From NCBI GenBank assembly GCA_022496805.1, contig CM040096.1, forward strand, positions 10,293,501 through 10,357,500: a DNA stretch of 64,000 bases. The letters run 5' to 3'. Shown one piece after another: positions 43,325 to 55,311 of the stretch. The notes under the pieces are model-generated. The model was not told the origin of the DNA. It saw only the letters and a program-made list of their open reading frames with translations, and ran no database searches. The stretch's first letter is position 1; each line of letters begins with the position of its first letter. The position numbers and the translations under genes were made by a program. This DNA is from Pohlia nutans. Its lineage: Eukaryota; Streptophyta; Bryopsida; Bryales; Mniaceae.

Positions 43325-46300
43325 TTAATATATATTCAACTCCTTAAAAAACAACTCTACATCTTGTTCAACCTCACATTCTTGAGTGTCTGGTGTACTA
43401 CTACGACCTCCTTTCACTATTGCACACTCGCAATTATAGCACTCAATGATAGTAACTCCATTAAAAAATGTATTCAACCCTCCACAGTTAAGACATTCTT
43501 CTCTACAAAGCTTTGGCAATTTCACCCTTGTACGCTTCTTTTGCACCAGTTGTTTTCGATGTGATAACTTGATTCCACCACTAGATCTTGGAGATTGTGT
43601 CACAACTTCTTCTTGGCCACTTAGATCTTCATAATCTAATTTGCGTTTTTTTCCTCTGGCTCCCATGTCCAAGTCTTGTGTTTGTGACGTACTCTTGTAA
43701 GGGGGTGATACTTCCACCTTCCCTCGGCATCACTATCCGACTCGGCCTTAGATCCAACCCCATAGACTCTTGAAAGACTGCCATAAACATTTCTCCGGTT
43801 CTCTTCAAGGCATTCCGTTTCTCTGTTGTCAAACTTGCATATTTTTCCCTTGGAATATTATGTGATGCCGTCATCTTGGAGATATTGAAAAACATCTCTT
43901 TTATAAATTCAATTTCGTTAATTGGATTTAGAGAAGGTTCGTTGTTTGAATCTCCACTTGGACCAATACTTGGACCCCCACTTGAACCCGCACTTGGACC
44001 TTCACTCGAACTCCCACTTGGATCCTCACCTGGATTCTCACCTGAACCCTCAGTTGGACCCCCACTTAAACCTCCACTCGAACCCCCACTTGGATCCTCA
44101 CTTGGACCCGCACATGCATCATCACTTAAATCTTCCAAGTCATGGATAAAGCCATTAGGTTCATACATGCTTGGCAACAAATCAAATAAATGTTGAAATT
44201 CATCCTCAACAATTTGTTTCACTGCCAACATGTGTTTACATATTGGACCATACTTGTTACACTCGCACCATTCACGAGATAAACTAACTATGTACCACTT
44301 GTTTGACATCGTCTGACTTCAAAATGCAAACTCCAAATGACACGGGTCAATTACTTCCAAATTCACTGATCGGTCCTCTTTATATCGTTGAACCATTTTC
44401 TTAGCCTTCTGCAACCTTGTTGTTCGACCTTTATCTCCTCCTCTAATCGAGTACTTGCGCGATTCACTTAACTAATGAGCATCATTGTAATGCTCATCTA
44501 AGGTCAATCCTCCAAACCGTCGTATAAAATCAGGGTTATCGATTATCGCAAGAATCAGTTCATCAAGTCTTCGATTGACTTTTCCATCTAATAAAGTGTG
44601 ATTCACATATTGCCACATGCGTTCCACAAGGTTTGCTTTGTTTGCATGTCCGTGCCTAAACATTCTAGTCCATCTAGGCCACATAAGTTTCCATGGACTG
44701 TTGTTCCGTACCCAACCTTGTTCGATATACTTCAATACACTTGCATTGTTGCATATTTGGTTTTTAGCCTCTCGTACGCTTCATTGAAGCCATCCTCAGA
44801 AAATGCCTCCAACATAGAGCACATTCCTCTATATAGATCACTGCGAAGAGCCTCAAGCACTTTAGGCAACAAATGGTCAACCCATGCCTTCTTTGCATGG
44901 AAACAACACAATAGCAATTTGCATCTAGTTTGGATTCCACCAATTGTTTGGTTTTCCCAACACCAAATGTCTTCGTGAATTGCCCTCATTATAGCAGTTC
45001 TTGAAGTTTTGTCTTTGTCAATTACTATAGCATTCGGTCGGATTATATCCATGTTTTGAAACACGGCTTTCATAGTAAGCCACAACGCCGTTCCCACTTG
45101 GCCACTTTCATTATCATCACTACAAAGCATAATAAAACTAGGCATACCCAAATCGCTTGCATTGGGGCACATCGCAGTAAATAATGACATGCCCTATTGA
45201 TCGATTTCAAACATGGAATCAATCACCCATGCCGAATTTGGAGTGATGGTCTTTGCACACTTAAGTATCTCCTCGGTCTGCATCACTATCAGAAATGGCC
45301 GCTTATTTGGATCCGCATTTAAAGGATCATAGGGTTGATAAAATATCGCTTTTCTTTTTTCAATCCATTTAGGAACAGATTGCTTTACTACTTCATAGTC
45401 ATCTTCACTACACCTTTCTTGCATTTGAAGAAGATACGAAAGGGCAAATGCTTCTTTTGGATTCAAAAAGAAACAAAAGGTTTTCTGTTCATGCAACGAA
45501 ACGCTTTCGCGTAAGATGTCTTCGCACCTCTTTGAATACTCAAGTGCTAATTGGATGTTATTTAAGTTTTTCAACATCTCAGCACAAACACTTTTTGCAC
45601 TTTGGTGAACAGGTAAAAAATAACAATCCATCATTGATCCCGGCTCATGCCCATGGTGCTCTGTATTCACACGAATCTCAATATCTCGGCCCTCTTCATC
45701 CGGGTATATGACTTTCACATAGAACTTGCACCCTACATATTTGGCGGTAGAATATTGTCTCACTCTTTTGCTTAAATTGTCGTCGTCATTTGATTTACCT
45801 TGAAATTTCATCCGTCGATGACATACATATATGTGCACCGTTGATGGGCAAGGCCTCACAGCACGGTATCGATGGATCGGCATCAAGCGCACTGAATGTT
45901 GGGCTTTTAAATTATTCAAAAACTCTTCCTCCTTTGCAAATGACATTGTATACCTAGCAGTGTATCGTCGAAACGAACGGACCGTCCTTTCATGCGCTTG
46001 TTGTCCTAAGTGACAACCCGAACATGCGCTTATCACCTTTTCAATGAAAGGCTTTGAGATGCCATTCATTTGTGTACCAACTAACCACCCTTCTTCACCA
46101 ATTCTTGCAATTTTTTCTTTATATGTCAAATGTCTTTTTCCCCCGCAATGTGCTCTTACAACAATTGAGGGCCATTTATCAATATAAGGGATAATCAAAT
46201 GAGGATGTTTTTTTTATTAATAAACGATCTTCCCCATTTGCCCCAGTTCGAACCCCAAATTGTCTTCCATATCGTTCCCATTTTTTAGAGCCCTTTTTTC

Positions 46301-46606
46301 CATGCTTCTAACAAAGCTCCCTCTTGATGAAAGAAATTAGGATCCAAGGTGCTAATAGTGCCCGCCAATGGCACTATCCTTCCCCAAATCGACAAAATAG
46401 TTCCCCAACCCCCGGTTAAAAGAATAATATGTCGAATTCAAAAACAATCAAGGGTCCTAATTGGGTTCTCCAATTTCAACATCTTGTTCTCTATCATCAT
46501 CTTCTTCGTCGCCTTCTAAAAGCGGAAATAAACCAATGTCCAAATCATCCTCCGAAAGAAGATCATCGAGGTTGAGAACCTCGAAAATGTCTCTCAAATC
46601 ATCCAT
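43325..46606 (-). pseudogene. MULE-type transposase gene with SWIM zinc finger, broken
   Basis: Segments in order on the minus strand: 46606-46457, an acidic 49-aa piece (MDDLRDIFEVLNLDDLLSED) possibly the N-terminus; 46198-45194, with a zinc-binding-like region ending NTEHHGHEPG and running to SMFEIDQ; 45190-44732, beginning GMSLFTAMCPNASDLGMPSF; 44735-44472; 44471-44310; 44309-43629, with the SWIM finger CECNKYGPICKH; 43717-43325, a basic tail with a CxxC...CxxC ribbon (CLNCGG, CYNCEC). Lesions: TAG just upstream of 45190, where MULEs have a conserved Tyr (F-x-x-N-Q-Y-G); a frame change near 44735; TAG at 44472; TGA before 44309; a frame change near 43700. A 50-residue Pro-Ser-Gly repeat follows the SWIM domain. 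The family's role is Mutator-like cut-and-paste transposition in the nucleus; this copy cannot make a full product. Confidence 0.75.
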
Positions 46607-46829
46607 CGCTTTTACACTTCACTTCCAATTCATTCCTACTGCAGCCACCCTCGTCGGCTTTATAACAAAATAGTTGTTATATCTGCACAACCAACACATG
46701 ATAAGGTTAGTGTAATATAAACAACACAAAAATTTCAAAAGTGTGTACAATCACTACCAAAAAATGTACACTTTGATGACTCCATCACATGTAAATTTTT
46801 TTATTTTCATAGTAGCGGGCCCCCTAATA

Positions 46830-47230
46830 CTTTCCTTCGCATGCCCAAATCTTTAGAATAGGTGGCGGACACCGCCACCCCTTTGCCCCGGTGGTCCCAC
46901 TATCGCATGCCCAAATTTTTGCAAGTGGTCGCGGAACCCGCCACCCCTTTGCCTCGGCGGTGCCCGCCATCACATGTATACAATTTTGCAAGTGGTGACG
47001 GACACCGCCACCCCTTTGCCCCGGTAGTCCCGCCACCGCATGCCCAAATTTTTGCAACTGGTGGCGGAACCCGCCACCCCTTTGCCCCGGTGGTACCGCC
47101 ACCGCATGCCCAAATTTTTGCAACTGGTGGCGGAACTCGCCACCCCTTTGCCCCGGCGGTGCTCATTATCCCATATTCAAATTTTGGTAGTGGGAGCAAA
47201 CATCACGACTCCTTTGTTCCGGAGGGAATT
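46830..47230. repeat. About 60-bp GC-rich tandem array
   Basis: Units read GCATGCCCAAATTTTTGCAA, then TGGTGGCGGAACCCGCCACC, then CCTTTGCCCCGGTGGT, about six copies. Each has an inverted repeat (GGTGGCGG/CCGCCACC). ORFs of up to 191 codons on both strands are repeat translations. Confidence 0.9.
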
Positions 47231-47259
47231 AAACATGGGGTGAGAATTAAACATGGGAA

Positions 47260-47835
47260 GGGAATTACCATCGGTTTTGAAGTGGTGGTGCTCACCGCCA
47301 CTACTTCAAAAATAATGAATATGTGGTGGCGGTCACCATATGTCCAATTTTTTGAAGTGGCCCCAGTGAGCACTTCTACTTCAAAACCGATGGTGGTCGT
47401 CACCACCACTTTGCCCATACAATTTTGGTGGTGGTGACGGTCACCATCACCCCCATGGTAATGCCCATTTTGCGGTGGTGACCGTCACCACCATTTTGTC
47501 CATAAAATTTTGATGATGGTGACGGTCACTACCATGCTAATCCCCATTTTTTGGTGGTGGCCGTCACCACCACTTTCCTCATAAAATTTTGGTGGTGGTG
47601 ATGGTCACCACCACCACCATGCTAATCACCATTTTTTGGTGGTGGCCGTCACCACCACTTTCCTCATAAAATTTTGGTGGTGGTAACGGTCACCACCACC
47701 ACCATGCTAATCCCCATTTTTTGGTGGTGGCCGTCACCACCACTTTGCCCATAATATTTTGATGGTGGTGACGGTCACCACCACCCTCATTCAATTTCCC
47801 AATTTTTGGTGGTCATGACCACCACCATGTACCAT
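47260..47835. repeat. About 107-bp palindrome-rich satellite
   Basis: Units alternate GGTGGTGACGGTCACCACC, a palindrome, with CCATTTTTTGGTGGTGGCCG and TCATAAAATTTTGGTGGTGG, about five copies. It follows the 60-bp array directly and shares its GGTGGC flavour. Confidence 0.9.
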
Positions 47836-48253
47836 GAGGGGAGGCACCACCACTCCCCTCATAGTATTCTCTGTGGGATTCGGCAGGCTCCCACCTCCTG
47901 CTGGTCGTAATAGACTTACATGACACACAAAAGTTTTGGAAGACCACCCGTTTGCTTTGTGGATTTTTAATGGGAAAAAACAAAAGTCAATGTGGTTTGA
48001 ATGGGCTGAGGCTATGAATGAGCATGGTGACGAGGAGCATGGACTGTCATTCCTTGTATGTCAGAGGAATCTTCAACGCCGAGCTAAAAGGGCCTGCCAT
48101 TCAAGCCAAATAAGCCATGCTCATTAATAGTGAGCATGCGGTAGGTCCATCACATCTGTACTCAATCTCGGCAGCTTAATTCTGACCGTCAATGTAGATG
48201 GAGGGCGTAGATTGCCTCTGCCCTTCCCCGAACTCGAGGAACCCCGGTGACAA
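47836..48253. other. Unrecognised stretch with a small ORF
   Basis: It contains a perfect-looking hairpin (ATGAGGGGAGGCACCACCAC...CTCCCCTCAT near 47827-47858) and a 63-codon ORF at 47936-48127 (Trp/Met/Glu-rich first half) that could be an exon relic. Nothing identifiable. Confidence 0.25.
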
Positions 48254-48981
48254 GGGTCCGCGCGGGCGGACCCTACTCTAATTTTGACCCTCCTTGCCTC
48301 ACTCCCACCTCTCCCCTATATAAACCCTCCTTCACTCTCACTCCCTCACACTCTCCTTCCTCCCTTTTTCCTCTCTTGTCCTTCTCCCTCTCTCTCTTCT
48401 CCCTTAAAGGAGGAAGAGGGAGGAGAGAGGGAGAGTGAGGGAAAGAGAGTGAGGGAGGGTTATATAGAAAAGAGGGGAAAAAGAAGGAAAGGGGAGGAGG
48501 GAGGGAAAGTGGGTCAAAATTAGAGTAGGGTCCGCGCGCGCGGACCCTCTGTGTTCGAAAAATCCGGAAGTCAAAAAAAATAAAAAATGGCCTGTATTGG
48601 ATTCAGTCATCGGCTGCTCTCTGATTTTAGTATTTTTTTTAATTTTCTTTACGTTTAAACTCCAGAAATGGCAAGGTGAAGAAAAGAAGAAGAAAAAAAC
48701 GAGAAGAAAAAGAAGAAGGAAGACAAGAGGAAGACAAGAAAGAAGACAAGCAAAAAATACAAGATAAAAGAAAAGAAAAGAAAAGATAAAGATAAAGATA
48801 AAATAAAAGGTAAAGATAAATATACAAAATAAATTAAATAATCGTTTCTTTACAACGTAAGGGATTGTAAAATGACAAAAATCGTTGTTTTTTAGAAAAA
48901 AATTCAAACAAATTTTTTAATGCGCGTGGGAGCCAAGTGCATGATTATATGGCCAAGTGCCAAATTAGCGAATTAGGTGTT
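48254..48981 (-). mobile_element. Half foldback element (central hairpin plus one arm), copy 3
   Basis: It starts abruptly at GGGTCCGCGCGGGCGGACCC. It contains the complete pyrimidine/purine central hairpin (48254-48549), then a single outer arm with CTGTATTGGATTCAG, the GTTTAAACTCCAGAAATGGC block, the purine tract, CAACGTAAGGGATTG and the terminal AATTAGGTGTT. The opposite outer arm is missing. ORFs in it are tract translations. Confidence 0.8.
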
Positions 48982-50190
48982 TTTAATGGAGGTTTCTCAA
49001 TATGTAACATATTGAGAAACATGTGTAAAAGTTGTCAATTGGTATTTAATTTGAGTATATTTGCTTAGTTCAGTCAAATTGACTCGTGCAAATTAGCAGT
49101 TGGAATAGTGGAAAATGTTGTAATAAAAGAACAAATTAGAAAACCTTGAACCACGTTCATTGAGCAATTTTTAGCGTACATAAAAGAGTATTCATATCAC
49201 AGCATTACAATGGAATCAGTCTATTTGACTTAAAAAAGATAGAGATGCAGTGAATGTTAGAAAATGAACTAAGCATAGTATTTCAAAGTCTACTTGACTA
49301 AGTTTCATATTATTATGAGTGAATATTCACAATGCATAACAGAAGGTGCATGTGTTGAAACATTGTATTTAGAAATGGTCATTTTGACTCAAGAAAGGTA
49401 TATGCTTGAAGAATAAACAGGAGATACCTCATGCATAAGTCAAAAGTATTGAAAACATAAAATTGATACACATAGTGACGATAGTGTGTATGTGTGTAAG
49501 GAGTGAGACCATGGAAGTTTAACGTCTAATGAGAGAAACTACATTGGCTGAAACTTGGCTGTGGTGCATTGCCTGTGAGTAAAACTACCATGAATTATTG
49601 GTATTAAAATTTGATAAGTAAAGAAACTTCTTACGTAAGAAGGTTGTACAACTGGTGATGATGATTTAGAATTATATCTATTAGATATATAATTTTTCTA
49701 GGATTGGAACTTGTATAATTATTAAGTCATTAGTAATAACAAAAGAATTCATATTGTATGGCTAACCATATGAATTACATAATTTTAGAATTATATATAA
49801 CTAAATTAATTATGTGAAATTCATGTATGAGGGAAATAGGTAATGTCGTTGTAGTGTTTAAAAAAGTGTCTAAGTTATAAAGGTCATAGAAATTGTATGA
49901 TATATATTACATGATAATGGAAAAAACATGGAGTGGTGTGGCGGGATTTATCTAAAGGATTAAAGCGGAAGATTTATATGAGATAAGAATTCTTTCTTCA
50001 CTCTAATCACCTAAGTTGAGATAGATTTGAATTCATGTACTCAAGCAATAATTAGATTTGAACGAGGCATGCCACATAAATATAAAGGTTAAAGAATATA
50101 CATAGCATAATGCATGATACCACAAGATGACTATCAATTTGACCCTTGTCTACTTGACGCATGGATACTTGGTAAATGTCTATCTGACAT
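48982..50190. other. AT-rich intergenic DNA
   Basis: No ORF, repeat or RNA gene that I recognise. It ends at the copia-2 target site GACAT. Confidence 0.6.
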
Positions 50191-50403
50191 TGTGAAAGGT
50201 AACAGAGGAATGCACAAAGCACACACACAAACACAAGGAATGCGTAGAAAGAGATATCTTTACTCAAGGGCTCCCCCGCTTAAGTAGTGTACAACTGGGG
50301 TGCCCTTTGGCAACCCATATGGAATAACTCAATACTACAGGTCCAAAGTACCTGAAACCCCTTTGGATTCTAGCAACACTATCCTTCATCTTCCGCTTCA
50401 ACA
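50191..50403 (-). repeat. copia-2 3' LTR
   Basis: 213 bp. In sense it is preceded by the polypurine tract AAAGTGGGAG, the same as in copia-1. Confidence 0.95.
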
Positions 50404-53400
50404 CTCCCACTTTGCGTAGAGCCAAAGCCTTTAAGTCCATATGCCTTTACAAACCTTTCGTGTCGATCTCGTGCAAGTCCCTTTGTCAACACATCCGCCA
50501 ACATGTGCTCGGTTGGACAATACTCCAAGTGTATAACTCTCATCTCCAACTTCTCCCGAATGAAGTGGTATTGCACATCAATGTGTTTTGTGCGTGAATG
50601 ATGTGTCGGGTTCTTTGCAAGTGAAATGCTCCCTTGGTTGTCACACATGATCGTTGTAGCCTCCCCTTGTGCACAACCCACATCCGCCATTAGTTTTCTC
50701 AACCAAATAGCCTCCTTCGATGCGTGACTTGTCGCCATGTACTCCGTCTCCACGGTGGACGTGGCCGTAGTTTGTTGTCGCTTGCTATTCCACGATACCG
50801 CGCCCGATCCAACCTTGAACATGTAGCCCGTGGTAGATTTTCGATCGTCCATGTCTCCCGCGCAGTCCGCATCGCAATAACCGCTCAATACAATGTCAAA
50901 GCCACCGAGACATAGCTTCACATCAATCGTCTTCTTCAAGTAGCGCATGATCCTCTTCACCGCCGTCCAATGCTTGGAGCCTGGTCTTGCCATGTGTTGA
51001 CTGACAACGCTAATTGGATAAGCAAGGTCCGGCCGTGTTGCAATCATTGCATACATCAACGACCCCACCGCTTGCTTGTATGGCACCTCCAACATCGATT
51101 GAGCCTCTGTTGCATACTCTTCTTCGGTGAGCTTCACGAGCTTGGAATTGACATCCAATGGTGTTGCAATGGGCTTGCAACCCTCCATCCCAAATCGCTT
51201 GAGCACATCCAACACAAATTTTCCTTGGCTCATCGTAATAGTGCGCGTTGCCCTATCCCTCACAAACTCAACTCCAAGACAAAAATGCAACTCGCCAAGG
51301 TCACTCATCTCATACTCCTTCTCAAGCATGGCCTTGAGCGCCTCCATCAAACTCATGAGGCTCGCAAGAATGATCAAATCATCGACATATATGATTACAA
51401 TCACAACATGTTGACCCTCTTGCATGAAATACAAACTATGATCCGCAATGCTTCTAGTGAACCCATTTTGCACAAGAAATGTGTCAATCTTTTGATACCA
51501 CGCCCTCGGAGATTGCTTCAACCCATACAATGACTTTTTGAGTTTGCAAACATAGTTCTCTTTACCTTCTTGCACAAATCCCTTGGGTTGCACTATGTAG
51601 ATGTCCTCCTCCAAATCGCCGTTCAAGAACGCCGTCTTCACATCCATTTGATGGATTTCCAAATCCATGGCCGCCCCAATTGCAAGAATGCATCAAATGG
51701 TCGTGAACTTGGCCACGGGAGCAAACGTCTCATGAAAATCCACGCCTTGAACTTGCGCAAACCCCTTGGCCACAAGTCTTGCCTTGTAGTGCACTACGTC
51801 ACCGGAAGCATCTTTCTTTGTACGAAACACCCATTTGCAACCAATGGGGTTGCAACCTTTAGGAATGGGAGTCAATTCCCACGTCCCATTCGCAATCAAC
51901 GACTCATACTCCTCTTGCATAGCTTGCTCCCACTTAACAGCATCCTCACTTTGCAATGCTTCACGAATGGTCAATGGTCCATCCGATGATACGACGTTCG
52001 CATGCTCGTCGTCACTTGGAGGGAAGATGTGAGTCTTCCACCACTCTCCAGGTGGCTTGCGCTCTCTTTCGGGATATCGCCGATTCGTTGAAGAAGTGTT
52101 CTCCACTTGCACCTCCTTTTCGCCGTTGTTGGAGCTCAAACTCAATGGAGCCTTCAACTCGCCATCCTTCTCACTTCCATCTTCATTACCAACAGCAACG
52201 ATGGGAGATTTGGAGGATGTGTCTACAATGACGTCTCCACATCTCCCACTTGGACCATCCTTCAAATGCGGCCCAACCGTAGACTCCTCACAAAACGTGA
52301 CATCGCGTGATCGAATGATCTTCTTTGTATCCACCAACATCAACCTCTAAACCTTGGTACCTTCACAATATCCAAGAAACACACACTTTTCCGCCTTTGC
52401 GTCAAGTTTCGTCCTACGAGCATCCGGTACCTTTGCATATGCAATGCATCCAAAGATGCGCATGTGTGAAATATTAGGTCGCCTCCCACTCCACCCTTGC
52501 TCGGGGGTCATGTTTGCAACGGCACTTGTAGGGCACCGATTGCGAGTGTACACCGCATTCACCACCGCTTCCGCCCAAAGCTCCAACTTCAAGTGTTGAG
52601 CATGCAACATGCTCCGTGCCATCTCCACAATGGTTCGGTTAGCACGCTCTGCAACTCCATTTTGTTGAGGGGTATACGGGGTCGATGTTTGGCGTGCAAT
52701 GCCTTCTTTCTTAAAAAACTCATCAAACTTGTTGGACATGAATTCGCCGCCGTTGTCGGATCGAAACACCTTGATCTTCTTCTCGGATTGCTTCTCCACT
52801 AATGCCTTGAACTCCTTGAACTTGTCAAAGCACTCGCTCTTGCCCTGGATTAGATAGAGCCAAATCTTCCTTGAAAAGTCATCAATGAAGATCTCAAAGT
52901 ACTTGCAACCCCCCATCGACGGAGTCTTCATGGGGCCACACGCATCCGAATGAACGATTTCCAAAGGCTGCGTGGCACGAGTTGCCGCTTCACCCGCAAA
53001 AGGCAATCGTTGTTGTTTGCCCTCAATGCAACCCTCACAGGTGGATGAAGAAGGATCCACATGCGATTGGAGTAGATCGATGCCGCTTATCATGCCACGA
53101 AGAGTTTTGACACTCTTGATGTTCAAATGGCCGAGGCGACGATGCCACAACTCTAACTTGTCGTCCTTTGCGCTTGATTGCGCCAACGCCACCGATTCAC
53201 TCGTATGCACCTTTGAAAATCTAATATGGTACAAACCGTCGATTTCTTTGATGATGGCCACTTTGTCTCGACTCGGTGACAACACAAAGCTTCCCGTATT
53301 ACTAAACTCTACACGCAAGCTTTTGGCAACCAAATGCCTTACCAAAAGAAGGTTGGCTTTGAGTTTGGGAACGTGGAGGACATCTTTGGTAGTGATTGTC

Positions 53401-54454
53401 TTCACACGGCCCCCCACCTCGGTGTCCACTACAATTTGGCCTTTGCCCACGGCCTCAAGTACCGTATCATCTCCCAAATCACTCTCTTTGGCAAAATAAG
53501 ATGATAGGAATGAAAACAACTCCTTTCGGGTGTCATGTGAATCGAGGCACCCGAATCCACAATCCAATCGCTCACACTACCGTTGCATGATACGTGACTT
53601 GCCATGTTTGCGTATTCGTAATCATCATCACTCATGCTTATGTCACAAGAGACATACCTTGTGGTGAAAGCATACTCAGCATTATTGTTGGTTGTCTTTG
53701 TGTTGTTGGCACTCTCGCCCTTCTCATTGTACTTACGTTTGAAACAATACTTTGCGAGGTGACCCTTCTTGCCGCAGTAGAAGCACACTTTGTCGCTAGA
53801 CCTCCCACTGCCTCCTTTCTTGGATTGGTTTGCCATAAGAGCCGCATTATCTCCACGAGACTCATTCTCCTTTCGCCGTAAGAGCTCGTGCAACAACCGC
53901 GACGTCACATAGTCCAATGTGAGTTCGGAAATGGGCCTCGTTTCCATAGCCACGATGAGATACTCAAATGAGGGTGGTAGACTTTCCAAGAGCGTCATCA
54001 CGATGTCCCCATCCGAGATGGTTACGGCCGCACCGTTGAGTTGATCCGCAAGTGCCTTGACCTTGTTGATGTGCGCTAACATGTCGTCTTCTTCCTCCAT
54101 CTTGATGGTGAAGAACTTGCGCCGCAAAAACAAAATGTTGGCCAAACTCTTCGCTTCGTGAATGTTGCAAAGCTTGGCCCATGTTTCCGCAGATGTCTTG
54201 CATGAACGAATATGCGCGAGTTGCGAATCCGAGAGATTGAGGGCCAAAATGGCAAATGCCTTCTTCTCCCTCCTCATGTATGCTTGCATGACGCGAGGGT
54301 CCTCAGTAGACTGAGGAGGTTTCTCGCTTCCATCAACAATCTCCCACAAGTCCTTCTCGGCCATCACCATCTCCATTTTAAACTTCCACAAGTGGAAATT
54401 CACGCCATCGAACTTGTCCACTATTTTGGAACCCTCACTCTCAGAAGACGCCAT
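50379..54454 (-). pseudogene. copia-2 gag-pol, disrupted
   Basis: Frames in order from the ATG at 54454: gag, CCHC (CFYCGKKGHLAKYC) and protease (WIVDSGASIHM) to 53429; integrase frame 53567-52347 (LWHRRLGHLN, RSDNGGEF, NGVAERANRT); RT first part 52343-51693; RT/RNase H 51668-50379 (YVDDLIIL, DADCAGD, HIDVQYHF). Compared with copia-1: one T is missing from a four-T run just after the protease (AAA at 53476-53478 on plus), shifting the frame; TAG at 52347-52349 replaces a Tyr codon; TGA at 51693-51695 replaces a CGA Arg codon, a CpG-type change. Catalytic motifs otherwise look preserved. Without correction it could not make integrase or RT, though it could be mobilised in trans. Confidence 0.9.
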
Positions 54455-55079
54455 GATGTACAATATGTCTTACCACTCAACCCTCAAACTCAACACCTTT
54501 GTGCTTCCAATGCCTCTTCGACAACCATTAACCTCAAATCAGCACTTTTGTGCTCCCAATCACTCAATGCACGCAATTGACACCTTTGTGTCCCTTAATA
54601 GCACTAAATCAATGCTCATAGACTCAAACAAGCTCCTCAAAACCCGAATTGCATTGAAATTGCCTAAAACCGCACCTTTGTGCTCCCATGTGCATTCCAC
54701 AAAAAGCTTTTGAGCACTCCAAGGGCATGAAACACATGCAACACCTTGTTCCAAATGCCTAACCGTTCAAATCAAATTGTAGACCCTTCCCTTAGAGCCT
54801 CAACACCTCACAAAACACTTGCAATTTCACAAGTGCATCAACTTGAATAAAACAATGTTCCGCTTACAAAAGGGTTTGGGAATCAAGAAAGAAGAGCACC
54901 AAAGGAAGAGGTTGACTACAAAGAGTGCTCCACTTGCAACTTCAGCCCGTACGCACCTCCAAGAGACAAGACTCCTCCAGAAAACTCAAACTGCTCCCAA
55001 AAGCTCCAAACCAACCCCTTCCGCAACAACCTCCAACAAAATGCTTCAATGCAATCGAACACTCACGCAACACACATGA
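54455..55079 (-). other. copia-2 untranslated leader
   Basis: About 0.6 kb with words similar to the copia-1 leader (GGTGCGGTTTT, GAGCACAAAAGTGCTG in sense). No sense ORF. Confidence 0.7.
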
Positions 55080-55092
55080 GTGGGCCCATAAC
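55080..55092 (-). promoter_or_regulatory. copia-2 primer-binding site, internal initiator-tRNA type
   Basis: In sense GTTATGGGCCCAC begins one base after the 5' LTR. It is exactly complementary to GTGGGCCCATAAC, the anticodon stem-loop stretch of plant initiator methionine tRNA. The Drosophila copia element primes from this same tRNA region. Confidence 0.8.
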
Positions 55093-55093
55093 G

Positions 55094-55306
55094 TGTGAAG
55101 GGTAACAGAGGAATGCACAAAGCACACACACAAACACAAGGAATGCGTAGAAAGAGATATCTTTACTCAAGGGCTCCCCCGCTTAAGTAGTGTACAGTTG
55201 GGGTGCCCTTTGGCAACCCATATGGGATAACTCAATACTACAGGTCCAAAGTACCTGAAACCCCTTTGGCTTCTAGCAACACTATCCTTCATCTTTCGCT
55301 TCAACA
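55094..55306 (-). repeat. copia-2 5' LTR
   Basis: 213 bp; carries the shared LTR blocks listed for copia-1 and is followed by the target duplication GACAT. Confidence 0.95.
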
Positions 55307-55311
55307 GACAT

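Larger units (their letters stand above)
50191..55306 (-). mobile_element. Ty1/copia LTR retrotransposon with three lesions (copia-2)
   Basis: Two 213-bp LTRs (50191-50403 and 55094-55306) are flanked by the 5-bp duplication GACAT (50186-50190 and 55307-55311). In sense they begin TGTTGAAG and end TTCACA. By eye they differ at about six positions (for example GTGAAAGG/GTGAAGGG, ACAACTGG/ACAGTTGG, TTGGATTC/TTGGCTTC). The interior is colinear with copia-1 but inverted in the window and interrupted by one frameshift and two nonsense codons. Confidence 0.95.

Noticed and set aside
46824..47437. ORFs of up to 191 codons on both strands
   Set aside because: They are translations of the 60-bp and 107-bp satellite units.
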